DNA of 64,000 bases, taken from positions 4,402,001 through 4,466,000 of the forward strand of contig NZ_KK073874.1 of assembly GCF_000585375.1 (NCBI RefSeq), in the 5' to 3' direction. The notes below the pieces were generated by a model. The model did not search any database. It was not told where the DNA came from and saw only the letters and a list, made by a program, of their open reading frames with translations. The position numbers and the translations under genes are program-made. Positions 36,370-44,406 of this stretch are shown here, one piece after another. Source of the DNA: Cryptosporangium arvum DSM 44712 (GTDB lineage Bacteria; Actinomycetota; Actinomycetes; Mycobacteriales; Cryptosporangiaceae). The stretch's first letter is position 1. Each line of letters begins with the position of its first letter.

Positions 36370-37986
36370 TTAGGCGCCGGGATCCGCGCGCCCACTGTCG
36401 TCAGACACCGATCGCCGGGTGTCCGCTTGTAGCCGCCGACAGGCGTTGCGCAGCTGCAGCCAGGTCACGAGCGTCTCGTCACCGGCGCCGAGCTCGATGC
36501 CGAACCGCTCGGTCAGGCGGCGCACCCGGTAGCGGGCGGTGTTCTCGTGGACGTTGAGCGCCTGGGCGGTGGCGGTGATGTTGCCGAACGTGCCCAGGTA
36601 GGTCAGCAGTGTCGCCGCGTAGTCGGTGCCCTGGGTGGCGTCGTGCTCGAGCACGCTGCGTACCGGCGCGAGCCGCAGCGCCTCGTCGTCGTCGGGCAGC
36701 GCGGTCAGCACGAGCTCGCTGCGGACGTCGTCGAGGACGGCGACCGGCCGCCCGGCGAGCAGGACCCGCTCGGCGAGCTGCCGCGACCGGCGGGCCTGGT
36801 CGAGTCCGGACACTTCCGGGCCGAAGCCGACGCGCAGCGCGATCCCGGCCGAGCGGCGGGCCGCGGTCGCCAGGTCGGTGCCGAGTTTGCGCAGCCGGGG
36901 CGTGGACGCCGGGCCGGGGAGCAGCAGCAGGAGGTCGTCGCCGTCGAGCACCGAGGCCGCGCCGGAGTGCCAGTACTCCCCGTGCAGGGCGACCAGGTCG
37001 GCGACGCGCGCGGCGTGCAGGCCCGGCTGCGTGACCGGGCGGACCACGCCGACCACCACCGGCGTGGCCTCCGGCAGGGCCAGCGCGGCGGCCGCGGCCG
37101 GAGCGTCGAGGGTGTCGGCGAGCAGGCCGCGTAGCGCCTCCCCGCGGCGGGTGCGGTCGGGGTCGTGCGAGCCGCGCCGGCGCAGCAGGTGCATCGCGGT
37201 CGTGCGGGCGGCGTCGATGAGCACCCGGTCGGCGTCCTCGACGAGCTGCGGGCGGCCGCACAGCACCCAGATGACGCCGAGCACCTGGTGGCCGGCGCGG
37301 ACGGCGACGGCCAGCCGATCGGCGTAGTCGGGGTGCGAGCTCTCGAAGAACACCGGGCCCGGGGCGGTCAGCACGGCCTGGTACTCCACCGCGTTGGTGG
37401 GCCGTTCGGGGGTCTGGCGGCCGAGGATGGCCAGCCGCCGGATCGGGTCGATGTCCTGCCCGGGCAGGTTGGAGTAGGCCATGATGCGGCCCGTCGTCTC
37501 CTCGATCGTCACCGGCCCGCCGAGCGACGCCGCGATCGCGTTGGCCAGGCTGAACAGGTCGCCGCTGGGCTCGTTCACGGCCGAGCCCGGGAGGCGGGCC
37601 GTGGTGATCAGCGCGTCGAGGTGGCGCCAGGCCATCTCGTCGGGAGTGCAGAGCAGGGTGAGCCCGTGATCGTCGCCGATCTCCTGTTTCCAGGCTTTGA
37701 GCACGACCGTGTGACCGCCGGCGGCGGCGATCCGGCGGAGGGCCTCCGGCTGCCCGGCCCGGGCGCCGGTGACGAAGACGATGCTGTCGCCGACGTCGGG
37801 CAGCGGCTCGCCGGGGCCGTAGATCAGTGGTTCGCCGATCGGCTCGTCCAGGCGCTGCCCGGCCACCAGGCGCAGTGCGTGCGGACCGAGGGCGCCGAGG
37901 AGCTCGCGCAGCGTGACCGGGCGCGGCTGCGGGTTCGGCGGGGGCAGGATCGTCGTTGATCTGGCGACCACGTCCCCCGGTTCCAT
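36370..37986 (-). CDS. PucR family transcriptional regulator
   Basis: The 538-residue protein has an N-terminal PucR ligand domain, a long middle region (FSLANAIAASLGGPVTIEETTG and a CdaR-like segment) and the C-terminal HTH AQALNVHENTARYRVRRL near residues 485-502. Its gene ends ten bases before the paiB-like gene and contains that gene's promoter box. The start at 37986 lies near an AT-rich region shared with the divergent ArsR gene. It is closely similar in layout to the PucR at 7126, so both may sense amino-acid-derived ligands. It is the best candidate for the activator that uses the shared box. Confidence 0.9.
   Translation of the reverse strand: MEPGDVVARSTTILPPPNPQPRPVTLRELLGALGPHALRLVAGQRLDEPIGEPLIYGPGEPLPDVGDSIVFVTGARAGQPEALRRIAAAGGHTVVLKAWKQEIGDDHGLTLLCTPDEMAWRHLDALITTARLPGSAVNEPSGDLFSLANAIAASLGGPVTIEETTGRIMAYSNLPGQDIDPIRRLAILGRQTPERPTNAVEYQAVLTAPGPVFFESSHPDYADRLAVAVRAGHQVLGVIWVLCGRPQLVEDADRVLIDAARTTAMHLLRRRGSHDPDRTRRGEALRGLLADTLDAPAAAAALALPEATPVVVGVVRPVTQPGLHAARVADLVALHGEYWHSGAASVLDGDDLLLLLPGPASTPRLRKLGTDLATAARRSAGIALRVGFGPEVSGLDQARRSRQLAERVLLAGRPVAVLDDVRSELVLTALPDDDEALRLAPVRSVLEHDATQGTDYAATLLTYLGTFGNITATAQALNVHENTARYRVRRLTERFGIELGAGDETLVTWLQLRNACRRLQADTRRSVSDDSGRADPGA
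36392..36430 (-). promoter_or_regulatory. Promoter/operator box of the paiB-like operon
   Basis: CCACTGTCGTCA (36392-36403) begins 33 bases from the paiB-like start at 36359, the same spacing as in front of the oxidase gene at 31102. GACACC and GGTGTC (36404-36422) form an imperfectly centred inverted repeat around CGATCGCC. It lies inside the 3' end of the PucR coding sequence. Confidence 0.65.
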
Positions 37987-38013
37987 CAGGTCAGCCTACA
38001 TGCGTGCCTTGAT

Positions 38014-38025
38014 ATTCATATGAAT
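38014..38025. promoter_or_regulatory. ArsR-type operator candidate
   Basis: ATTCATATGAAT is a perfect 12-bp palindrome in an AT-rich stretch between the divergent PucR and ArsR genes. ArsR regulators bind such dyads near their own promoter. It overlaps the first possible ATG of the ArsR gene (38024), which argues for the GTG start at 38045. Confidence 0.5.
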
Positions 38026-38044
38026 GGCTGGTAATACTTGCGTC

Positions 38045-38359
38045 GTGGACGGTTTCACGGTCATCGCCGAGCCGACGCGGCGCGCCATCGTCGACCGTCT
38101 CCGGGTCGCCGAGAGCGACGTCGGGGCGCTGGTCGGCGCACTGGAGCTGTCCCAGTCGCTGGTCTCCAAGCACCTGCGCGTGCTGCGTGACGCCGGCGTC
38201 GTCGAGGCCCAGGTCGTCGGAAAACGCCGGGTGTACCGCCTCGCGGCGGACCCGCTGCCCGACGTGGTCGCGTGGGTGCAGCCGTACCTGCGCACCTGGG
38301 CCTCGAGCTTCGACCGGTTGGCCAACGCACTCGACGAGGAGGACGCTCATGACACGTGA
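38045..38359 (+). CDS. ArsR family transcriptional regulator
   Basis: The 104-residue winged-helix protein has VIAEPTRRAIVDRLRV, LSQSLVSKHLRVLRDAGVV as recognition helix and wing, and VGKRRVYRLAA. No metal-binding cysteine pair (CVC) is present, so it is not a metal sensor. This subgroup typically pairs with an SRPBCC protein, as here. I prefer GTG 38045 over ATG 38024, because the latter sits in the operator palindrome. The 3' end overlaps the next gene by 11 bases. Confidence 0.85.
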   Translation: MDGFTVIAEPTRRAIVDRLRVAESDVGALVGALELSQSLVSKHLRVLRDAGVVEAQVVGKRRVYRLAADPLPDVVAWVQPYLRTWASSFDRLANALDEEDAHDT

Positions 38360-38873
38360 CGACGTGGTGTTCGGGGAGATCCAGGCCCCGGTGGACGCCG
38401 TGCTCGAGCGCGACGGGGAACGCTGGACGCTGGTGCTGCGCCGGCGGTTCCGGCACGACGAGAAGCGCCTCTGGGAGATGCTCGTCGACCCCGCCCACCT
38501 GCGCCGGTGGTCCCCGGTGGTGCCCGAACGGCCGCTGACCTCACCCGGCCCGGCCACCTGCCGGGAGAACCCCGGCGACGAGCCCAACGACGCCGAGGTG
38601 CTCGTCGTGGAGCCACCGCACACGCTCGTGCACCGCTGGGGCGACGACCTGCTGCGCTGGACGATCACGCCCGCGGAGGGCGGCGCCGTGCTCGAACTGC
38701 GGCAGACCTTCGACGACCGCGCGGCGGCGGCGAGCTACGCGGCCGGCTGGCAGGTGTGCCTGGGGCGGCTCGCGGCCGAGGACGACAGCCCCCGTGAACG
38801 GGTCACCGGCCCGCGCGCGCTGGACTACGGCTGGCCGGATCTGCGCGAGCGCTACGACGCGGCGTGGCGGTGA
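38349..38873 (+). CDS. SRPBCC/AHSA1 domain protein
   Basis: The 174-residue product has the START-like AHSA1 layout: RFRHDEKRLWEMLVDPAHLRRW, VVEPPHTLVHRWGDDLLRW and a final long helix with AAGWQVCLGRLA. Such proteins form a hydrophobic ligand pocket, and many are co-transcribed with an ArsR regulator. Overlap with the ArsR gene supports one operon. Function of the pair is unknown. Confidence 0.83.
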   Translation: MTRDDVVFGEIQAPVDAVLERDGERWTLVLRRRFRHDEKRLWEMLVDPAHLRRWSPVVPERPLTSPGPATCRENPGDEPNDAEVLVVEPPHTLVHRWGDDLLRWTITPAEGGAVLELRQTFDDRAAAASYAAGWQVCLGRLAAEDDSPRERVTGPRALDYGWPDLRERYDAAWR

Positions 38874-38937
38874 CCGCGTACGGCGGTGACCGCGCGCGGA
38901 CCGACGCGGTGTTCGGTTGCCCCGTTACCGTCGGATC

Positions 38938-40149
38938 ATGACTCTTCCGCTGACCGGGCTGCACGTCGTCGACCTGTGCACCTATGTGGCCGGTCCGTCC
39001 GCGTGCATGACGCTGGCCCAGCTGGGCGCGGACGTCGTGCGGATCGACCCGCTCGGCGGTGCGACCGACACACGGCGGCTGCCGCTGGCGCCGGGCGGGC
39101 AGAGCCTGTACTGGGCCGGGCTCAACCGCGGCAAGCGCTCGATCGAGGTCGACCTGCGCGGCGAGGGCGGCCGGGACGTCGTCCGCCGGCTGCTCGGGGT
39201 GCCCGGCGAGGGGCACGGCATCCTCGTCACGAACGCGGTCGGGCAGTCGTGGCTGCGCCACGAGGAACTGCTCGCGGTCCGGCCCGATCTCATCCAGATC
39301 CGGATCGGCGGGCGGGCGGACGGACGCCCGGCGGTGGATTACACGGTCAACTGCGAGGTCGGGCTGCCGTGGGTCACCGGTCCGGTGGACGCGAGCGCGC
39401 CGGTCAACCACGTCCTGCCGGCGGGGGACCTGATCACCGGGGCGCACGCGGCGCTGTCGGTGGTGTCGGCGGAGCGGTTGCGGCGCGCGACCGGCGCGCC
39501 CCAGTACGTCGAGATCAACCTGGCCGACGTCGCCGTGGCGACGATGGCGCACCTCGGGTTCGTCGCGGACGTGGTGGTGAACGGGTCGCAGCGGCTGCGC
39601 GAGGGCAACTACCTGTACGGCTCGTACGGCTGCGACTTCGCGACCGTGGACGCGCGGCGGGTGATGGTCGTCGCGCTGACCAACCGGCACTGGAACGCGC
39701 TGATCCGGCTGACCGGCACCGCGGACGTGCTGGCCGCGATGGAGAAGGCGCTCGGTGTCACGTTCGCCGAGGAGGAGGCGCGCTACCGGTACCGGGACGT
39801 GATCTCGGCCCTGCTCCGCCCGTGGTTCGAGCAGCGGACGCACGCCGAGGTGGTGGCGTCGCTGGAGACCGCGAAGGTGCTGTGGGGTGACTACCGCACG
39901 ATCGAGGAGATGACCCGGTCGTCGGACGGGCTGCTCGCGGCGAGCGGGTTGTTCACCGAGGTCGACGACCCGGCGCTGGGCCGCTACCCGGTGCCGGCGC
40001 CGGTCGGGCGGCCGACCGGGTGGACACCGCCCGCTCCGGCGCCGGCCCCCGCGGTGGGCGCCGACACCGGCGACGTGCTCACCGACTGGCTCGGTCTGCC
40101 TCCGGCCGAGATCGAGGCCCTCGCGGCGGACGGCGCCATCCGGCGCTGA
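38938..40149 (+). CDS. mct: Mesaconyl-CoA C1-C4 CoA transferase (family III CoA transferase)
   Basis: The 403-residue enzyme is a family III CoA transferase with MTLAQLGADVVRIDPLGG, YWAGLNRGKRSIEVDLRG, VDYTVNCEVGLPWVTGP, NHVLPAGD and a catalytic Asp in NLADVA, then EGNYLYGSYGCDFATVD. This pattern closely follows the Chloroflexus Mct as I recall it, which moves CoA within mesaconyl-CoA. In actinobacteria this step serves glyoxylate/methylmalyl-CoA metabolism. It stands convergent to an Mch-like hydratase gene. No malyl-CoA lyase gene lies in the window. ATG 38938 has a weak ribosome binding site. Confidence 0.82.
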   Translation: MTLPLTGLHVVDLCTYVAGPSACMTLAQLGADVVRIDPLGGATDTRRLPLAPGGQSLYWAGLNRGKRSIEVDLRGEGGRDVVRRLLGVPGEGHGILVTNAVGQSWLRHEELLAVRPDLIQIRIGGRADGRPAVDYTVNCEVGLPWVTGPVDASAPVNHVLPAGDLITGAHAALSVVSAERLRRATGAPQYVEINLADVAVATMAHLGFVADVVVNGSQRLREGNYLYGSYGCDFATVDARRVMVVALTNRHWNALIRLTGTADVLAAMEKALGVTFAEEEARYRYRDVISALLRPWFEQRTHAEVVASLETAKVLWGDYRTIEEMTRSSDGLLAASGLFTEVDDPALGRYPVPAPVGRPTGWTPPAPAPAPAVGADTGDVLTDWLGLPPAEIEALAADGAIRR

Positions 40150-40163
40150 CCCGCGCGGGTCAG
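40146..40163. terminator. Palindrome spanning the convergent mct and hydratase stop codons
   Basis: CTGACCCGCGCGGGTCAG is a perfect 18-bp palindrome (7-bp stem, 4-base loop) that contains both TGA stop codons of the facing genes. It could act as a bidirectional terminator. Confidence 0.5.
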
Positions 40164-41131
40164 GCGAACAGGGCCCGGAAGCGCCAGTCGAGCACGGGGC
40201 GGCCGGTGGAGTCCGCGACCTCGCTGCGGAGCGTCACCAGCGAACCGCCGGCCCACGCCGGGACGATCCCCTCGACGGTGACGACGCTGTGCAGGGTGTC
40301 GCCCTCGTGCACCGGGCCGACGTGGTCGCAGCTGTCCCAGCCCACCACGGTCACCAGCTCCGGCAGCGCCCGGCCGACCTGGCTGAGCGCCAGCCCGATC
40401 GTGTGCCCGCCGTACACCAGCCGCCGACCGCCACCGGCGTCCGCGTCGTGGTGCACGCGGGCGACGTTCAGCGTGAGCCGGGCCAGCTCGGGTGCGCTGG
40501 TGACGACGTCCCCGCCGATCACCTCGATCCTCGACCCGACCTCCCGGTCCGGTCCGGCCGGCACGCGCTCCCGCCACGCGTCCAGGTCCCAGCCCGCCAC
40601 CCCACCGCGGCCCGCGTCGGCGGCCGGCGCGACCTCGAGCGCGTCCAGGTCGTCGCGGTGCCCGGTGTCGGCGTCGGAACGCAGCAGCAGCATCGCGCAG
40701 CGGTAGAAGTCGAGGACCGACCGGCCCTCCTGGTCGACGGTCACGATCCGCAGCGCTGCCAACCCGGTCGGCGGACGCCCCTCCCGCCGGGTGTTCTGAC
40801 GCAGCCCCGCCACCGTCGTCACGGTGTGCAGCGTGTCACCGAGCGCGGGCAGCCGGTGCAGGGCCAGGTTCCGGTAGAACAGGTTCGCCCGCACGTGGTG
40901 CGTGACCACCGTCGACTGCCCGATCGCGACGTCCCAGACGAACGCCGGGTGCGCCAGGGCGCCCCGCCCGGCCACGGCGTCGGCCAGCCCGGAGTCGAGC
41001 GGCAGCCGCAGCCGGTCCCCGAGGATCGCCTGGTGGGCGGCCGCGCGCCCGGACGTCAGCGTGTACGCCGGCGCGCCGGCGAACTCCTGCCCGACGCTCA
41101 GCTCGTCGAAGTAAGGGCCTTCCGCCCGCAT
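40160..41131 (-). CDS. MaoC-type double hot-dog hydratase, mesaconyl-CoA hydratase-like
   Basis: The 323-residue protein has two hot-dog domains. The first starts YFDELSVGQEFAGAPAYTLT and contains FYRNLALHRLPALGDTLH; the second contains NVARVHHDADAGGGRRLVYGGHTIGLAL, which resembles the RRLIYGGH motif of Rhodobacter mesaconyl-CoA hydratase (Mch). The hydration His and Asp candidates lie in VHHDAD. Together with mct it points to C5 methylmalyl/mesaconyl-CoA chemistry. It lies eight bases downstream of lexA in the same direction. A general enoyl-CoA hydratase role cannot be excluded. Confidence 0.75.
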   Translation of the reverse strand: MRAEGPYFDELSVGQEFAGAPAYTLTSGRAAAHQAILGDRLRLPLDSGLADAVAGRGALAHPAFVWDVAIGQSTVVTHHVRANLFYRNLALHRLPALGDTLHTVTTVAGLRQNTRREGRPPTGLAALRIVTVDQEGRSVLDFYRCAMLLLRSDADTGHRDDLDALEVAPAADAGRGGVAGWDLDAWRERVPAGPDREVGSRIEVIGGDVVTSAPELARLTLNVARVHHDADAGGGRRLVYGGHTIGLALSQVGRALPELVTVVGWDSCDHVGPVHEGDTLHSVVTVEGIVPAWAGGSLVTLRSEVADSTGRPVLDWRFRALFA

Positions 41132-41139
41132 GGTGCCCC

Positions 41140-41775
41140 CTAGGTACGGCGCAGGACCGAGACGACCTTGCCCAGGATGACGGCGTGGTCGCCGTCGATG
41201 TCGGCGTAGGCCGGGTTGCGCGGTTCGAGGATCACGTGGCCGCCGCGCCGGCGGAACACCTTCACGGTGGCCTCGTCGTCGATCATCGCGGCCACGATCT
41301 CGCCGTTGTACGCCTCCGGTTGCTGCTTGACGACGACGATGTCCCCGTCGCAGATCGCGGCGTCGATCATCGAGTCGCCGCGCACCCGCAGGCCGAACAG
41401 CGTGCCCTTGCCGACCAGGTCCCGGGGGAGCGCAAGCACCTCGTCCGAGGTCTCCTCGGCCAGGATCGGCGTACCGGCGGCGATGTCGCCGAGCACCGGG
41501 ACGCCGATCGTGCCCGGGTCCTCCCGCGGCGCGGCGACCGGCTCCAGGAACATCCGCACGTCGATCGGGCGGGTGGCCCGCCCCCGCCGTAAGAAACCCA
41601 GCTCCTCCAGACGACGCAGGTGCCTGCTCACCGTGGAGGCCGACGCGAGCCCGACCGCGTCGGCGATCTCACGCGTCGACGGCGAGTAGCCGAAACGCTG
41701 CGCCGACCTCTGGATGACGGCGAGGATCCGGCGCTGCCGTTCGCTCAACACCGACGTGTCCAGGTCCTCGTTCAT
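41140..41775 (-). CDS. lexA: LexA repressor
   Basis: The 211-residue protein has an N-terminal winged HTH ([41 protein letters not shown]), the autocleavage Ala-Gly in [13 protein letters not shown], and the Ser/Lys dyad in VRGDSMIDA and [10 protein letters not shown]. It should repress SOS genes and self-cleave with RecA. It is slightly short for an actinobacterial LexA. I saw no GAAC-N4-GTTC SOS box upstream, so it may not repress itself, or may be a second lexA. It is followed in the same direction by the hydratase gene. Confidence 0.93.
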   Translation of the reverse strand: MNEDLDTSVLSERQRRILAVIQRSAQRFGYSPSTREIADAVGLASASTVSRHLRRLEELGFLRRGRATRPIDVRMFLEPVAAPREDPGTIGVPVLGDIAAGTPILAEETSDEVLALPRDLVGKGTLFGLRVRGDSMIDAAICDGDIVVVKQQPEAYNGEIVAAMIDDEATVKVFRRRGGHVILEPRNPAYADIDGDHAVILGKVVSVLRRT

Positions 41776-41835
41776 GCCCGCATCCTGCCGCAACGCCGAA
41801 ACCGGCCGGCCGGAGGGTGACCACCGCCGACGCGC

Positions 41836-41862
41836 GTCGCCGGTCCGCGAGTGACCGGCGAC
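41836..41862. promoter_or_regulatory. Perfect 10-bp inverted repeat between lexA and the sugar transporter gene
   Basis: GTCGCCGGTC (41836-41845) and GACCGGCGAC (41853-41862) are perfect inverted copies with seven bases between. They lie 51 bases upstream of the transporter ATG and about 60 upstream of lexA. An operator is more likely than a terminator, because both genes point away. Confidence 0.5.
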
Positions 41863-41912
41863 CGACGTGGGTATGACCCGCGCCACGCTTCGCTGCGCAC
41901 CGGGAGGTCACG

Positions 41913-43310
41913 ATGGGTCAGGCCGTCTCGTCGGAACAGAAGAACGATCGGCTCACCGGGTCGGTCGTCGTCGTCGCCCTGGTCTCCGCCATCTCGGGGC
42001 TGCTCTACGGCTACGACACCGGCATCATCTCCGGGGCGTTGCTCCAGATCGGTGACGACTTCGACATCGGACACGTCTGGGAGCAGACGATCGCGGCGTC
42101 GATCCTGGTCGGCGCGGTCATCGGTGCGCTCACCTGCAGCCGGCTGGCCGAGCGCCGCGGCCGCCACGGCACGCTGCTGCTCATCGGCATCGTCTTCGTC
42201 GTCGGTGCGGTCGCGGCGGCGCTCTCCCCGGAGCCGATCACGCTGTCGCTGAGCCGTCTCGTGCTCGGCTTCGCGGTCGGCGGCGCGACGCAGACCGCGC
42301 CGGTCTACGTCGCCGAGCTCGCCCCGTCCGCCTACCGCGGGCGGCTGGTGCTGTTCTTCCAGATCGCGATCGGCGTCGGCATCGTGATCGCCACCATCGT
42401 CGGCGCGGCCGAGGTCATCGACTGGCGGGTCTCGATCGGCCTGGCCGCCGTCCCCGCGGCGATCATGTTCGTGCTGATGCTGCGGCTGCCGGAGAGCCCG
42501 CGCTGGCTCGCCCGCGAGGGCCACGACGACCGCGCCCGCGAAGCGCTGGCCCGGGTGCGTCACCCGGAGGCCGATCTGACCCGGGAGCTGGACGAGATCC
42601 AGGAGAACGTCCGGGCCGAGCGGGAGGCCAGCACCCGCGGCTGGGCCGGCCTCAAGGCCGCCTGGGTCCGTCCGGCGCTCGTCGTCGGCTGCGGTCTCGC
42701 GATCTTCACGCAGCTGTCCGGCATCGAGATGATCGTGTACTACACGCCGACGATCCTGACCGACAACGGTTTCACCGACTCGACCGCGCTGCGGGTGTCG
42801 GTCGCGCTCGGCCTGACCTACCTGATCGCGCAGCTGATCGGGCTGGCGATCATCGACCGGGTCGGGCGGCGCCGCCTGACGCTGGTCACGCTGCCGTTCG
42901 CCGCGCTCTCGCTGATCGTGCTGGGCTGGTTCTTCGTCTCCGGCAACGACGGCAAGTCGATGATCCCGTGGATCATCGCGACGCTGATCGCGTTCATGGC
43001 GTTCACCGCCGGGGGCATCCAGCTCATGGGGTGGCTGACCGGCTCGGAGATCTACCCGCTCGCGACGCGGGCGGCCGGTGCCGCGGCCCAGTCCGCCTCG
43101 CTGTGGGGCACGAACGTGCTGATCACGCTGACGCTGCTGAGCACGATGAAGGCGATCGGCACCGGCCAGACGTTCTGGATGTACGCCGCGTTCAACATCG
43201 CCGCGTTCGTGTTCCTGTACGTCAAGATGCCCGAGCTGACCGGGCGCAGCCTCGAACAGATCGAGGAGCACCTGGCCGACCGCAAGTTCAAGCCGGCCGA
43301 CTTCCGCTGA
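41913..43310 (+). CDS. MFS sugar porter
   Basis: The 465-residue protein is a 12-helix sugar porter. It has LLYGYDTGIISGALL in helix 1, the loop 2-3 motif RLAERRGRHG, PESPRWLAREG after helix 6, the second-half motif IDRVGRRRL and the final PELTGRSLEQIEEH. These are the MFS sugar-porter signatures, which imply proton-coupled sugar or polyol uptake. A strong GGGAGG ribosome binding site (41902-41907) precedes ATG 41913. It is divergent from lexA. Confidence 0.92.
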   Translation: MGQAVSSEQKNDRLTGSVVVVALVSAISGLLYGYDTGIISGALLQIGDDFDIGHVWEQTIAASILVGAVIGALTCSRLAERRGRHGTLLLIGIVFVVGAVAAALSPEPITLSLSRLVLGFAVGGATQTAPVYVAELAPSAYRGRLVLFFQIAIGVGIVIATIVGAAEVIDWRVSIGLAAVPAAIMFVLMLRLPESPRWLAREGHDDRAREALARVRHPEADLTRELDEIQENVRAEREASTRGWAGLKAAWVRPALVVGCGLAIFTQLSGIEMIVYYTPTILTDNGFTDSTALRVSVALGLTYLIAQLIGLAIIDRVGRRRLTLVTLPFAALSLIVLGWFFVSGNDGKSMIPWIIATLIAFMAFTAGGIQLMGWLTGSEIYPLATRAAGAAAQSASLWGTNVLITLTLLSTMKAIGTGQTFWMYAAFNIAAFVFLYVKMPELTGRSLEQIEEHLADRKFKPADFR

Positions 43311-43449
43311 TCCCCGCCGGGTCGGTGCGCCACGCCGCCCGACGGCGATGGTCACCGCCCCGGTTTGTGCACTGTGGAGCGGTTCGAACGCCTAGGGTGT
43401 GCTCGACCGGTGCGTCACGGGGGCGTCCGGCGGTAGGAGAGGGACGCGG

Positions 43450-43980
43450 ATGTTCCGACGTGTCATCATCACGGTCTTAGTGGCGGCCGCCTCGGTGCTG
43501 TTCGTGACGGGCCCGGCCCAGGCGTTCCCGGCGACGGCGTGCGACCGCACCGCCGGGCCCGAAGGCCGGCCCGGGGACTACAAGGACTACACGAGCCCAC
43601 TCGACCGCACCGTGTGGACCCACAACATGTACGCCTGCCAGTGGCTCGACAACGGCAAGAGCTGGACGTTCTACAAGGGCACCGCGACCCTCCGGATGGT
43701 CAACGGCGACCTCGGCGTCTACAACAAGGCCGGCGTGCGCAAGTGGCACACGAACACCGCGGGGTCCGGGGCCACCCAGATGCTCTTCCAGCAGGACGGC
43801 AACCTCGTCCTCTACACGTCCGGCTACGGGCGGGCGGTCTGGTCGAGCGGCACCTACAACAAGTGCGACCGCTACTCCGAGTTCCCGATCCTGGCGACGC
43901 AGAGCGACAACAACCTCGTCATCTACTGCGGCATCGCCGGCACCAAGGCGATCTGGGCGACGCACACCGCGGGCATCTAG
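43450..43980 (+). CDS. Secreted B-lectin domain protein
   Basis: The 176-residue product begins with a signal peptide (MFRRVIITVLVAAASVLFVT, cleavage after AQA near residue 25). The rest has bulb-lectin repeats: MVNGDLGVYNKAG, MLFQQDGNLVLYTSG and LATQSDNNLVIYCG, which carry the QxDxNxVxY mannose-binding pattern, plus two to four cysteines that may form disulfides. The protein should be exported and could bind mannose-type sugars on cell envelopes. It is a single gene, transcribed away from the cupin gene. Confidence 0.85.
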   Translation: MFRRVIITVLVAAASVLFVTGPAQAFPATACDRTAGPEGRPGDYKDYTSPLDRTVWTHNMYACQWLDNGKSWTFYKGTATLRMVNGDLGVYNKAGVRKWHTNTAGSGATQMLFQQDGNLVLYTSGYGRAVWSSGTYNKCDRYSEFPILATQSDNNLVIYCGIAGTKAIWATHTAGI

Positions 43981-44013
43981 GCCGCAGCCGAGCACGGATT
44001 CGCAGGACACGGC

Positions 44014-44355
44014 CTAGCTCCAGGCCGGTTTGCCCCCGGCCGCGGTCGACGTGATCTCCGGGCCGACGAGGAGGAACTTCACCTCGTCGTCGGCCCGGGG
44101 ACAGTGCTCGACGCCCCGGGGGATCACGAGCAGGTCGCCGGGGGAGAGCTCGACGTCGCCGTCGCGCAGCTGCACGGTGAGCGTCCCCTCGAGGAGCAGG
44201 AACGTCTCGTCCTGGTCGTCGTGGCGGTGCCAGGTCGTCGAACCGATGCCTTTGGCGACCTTGAAGAGGGTGCCGTTGCCCTGCGCGAGCACCCGCTGGG
44301 ACCAGAACTCGGTCAGCCGGTCGGCCTCGGGCAGCAAGGAGATTTTCTCGATCAC
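44014..44355 (-). CDS. Cupin domain protein
   Basis: The 113-residue product is a single cupin with metal-binding motif 1 in WHRHDDQDETFLLLEG (His, His, Glu) and motif 2 in VIPRGVEHCP (His). GTG 44355 is the likely start. Divergent from the GlxA-type regulator (51-base gap), which suggests that the regulator controls it. Role unknown, perhaps a small metalloenzyme or a sensing protein. Confidence 0.82.
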   Translation of the reverse strand: MIEKISLLPEADRLTEFWSQRVLAQGNGTLFKVAKGIGSTTWHRHDDQDETFLLLEGTLTVQLRDGDVELSPGDLLVIPRGVEHCPRADDEVKFLLVGPEITSTAAGGKPAWS

Positions 44356-44406
44356 GTGTCGATCCTGACCGCGTGGCGACCGCGCCGACAGTGTTAGAAA
44401 TGATGC

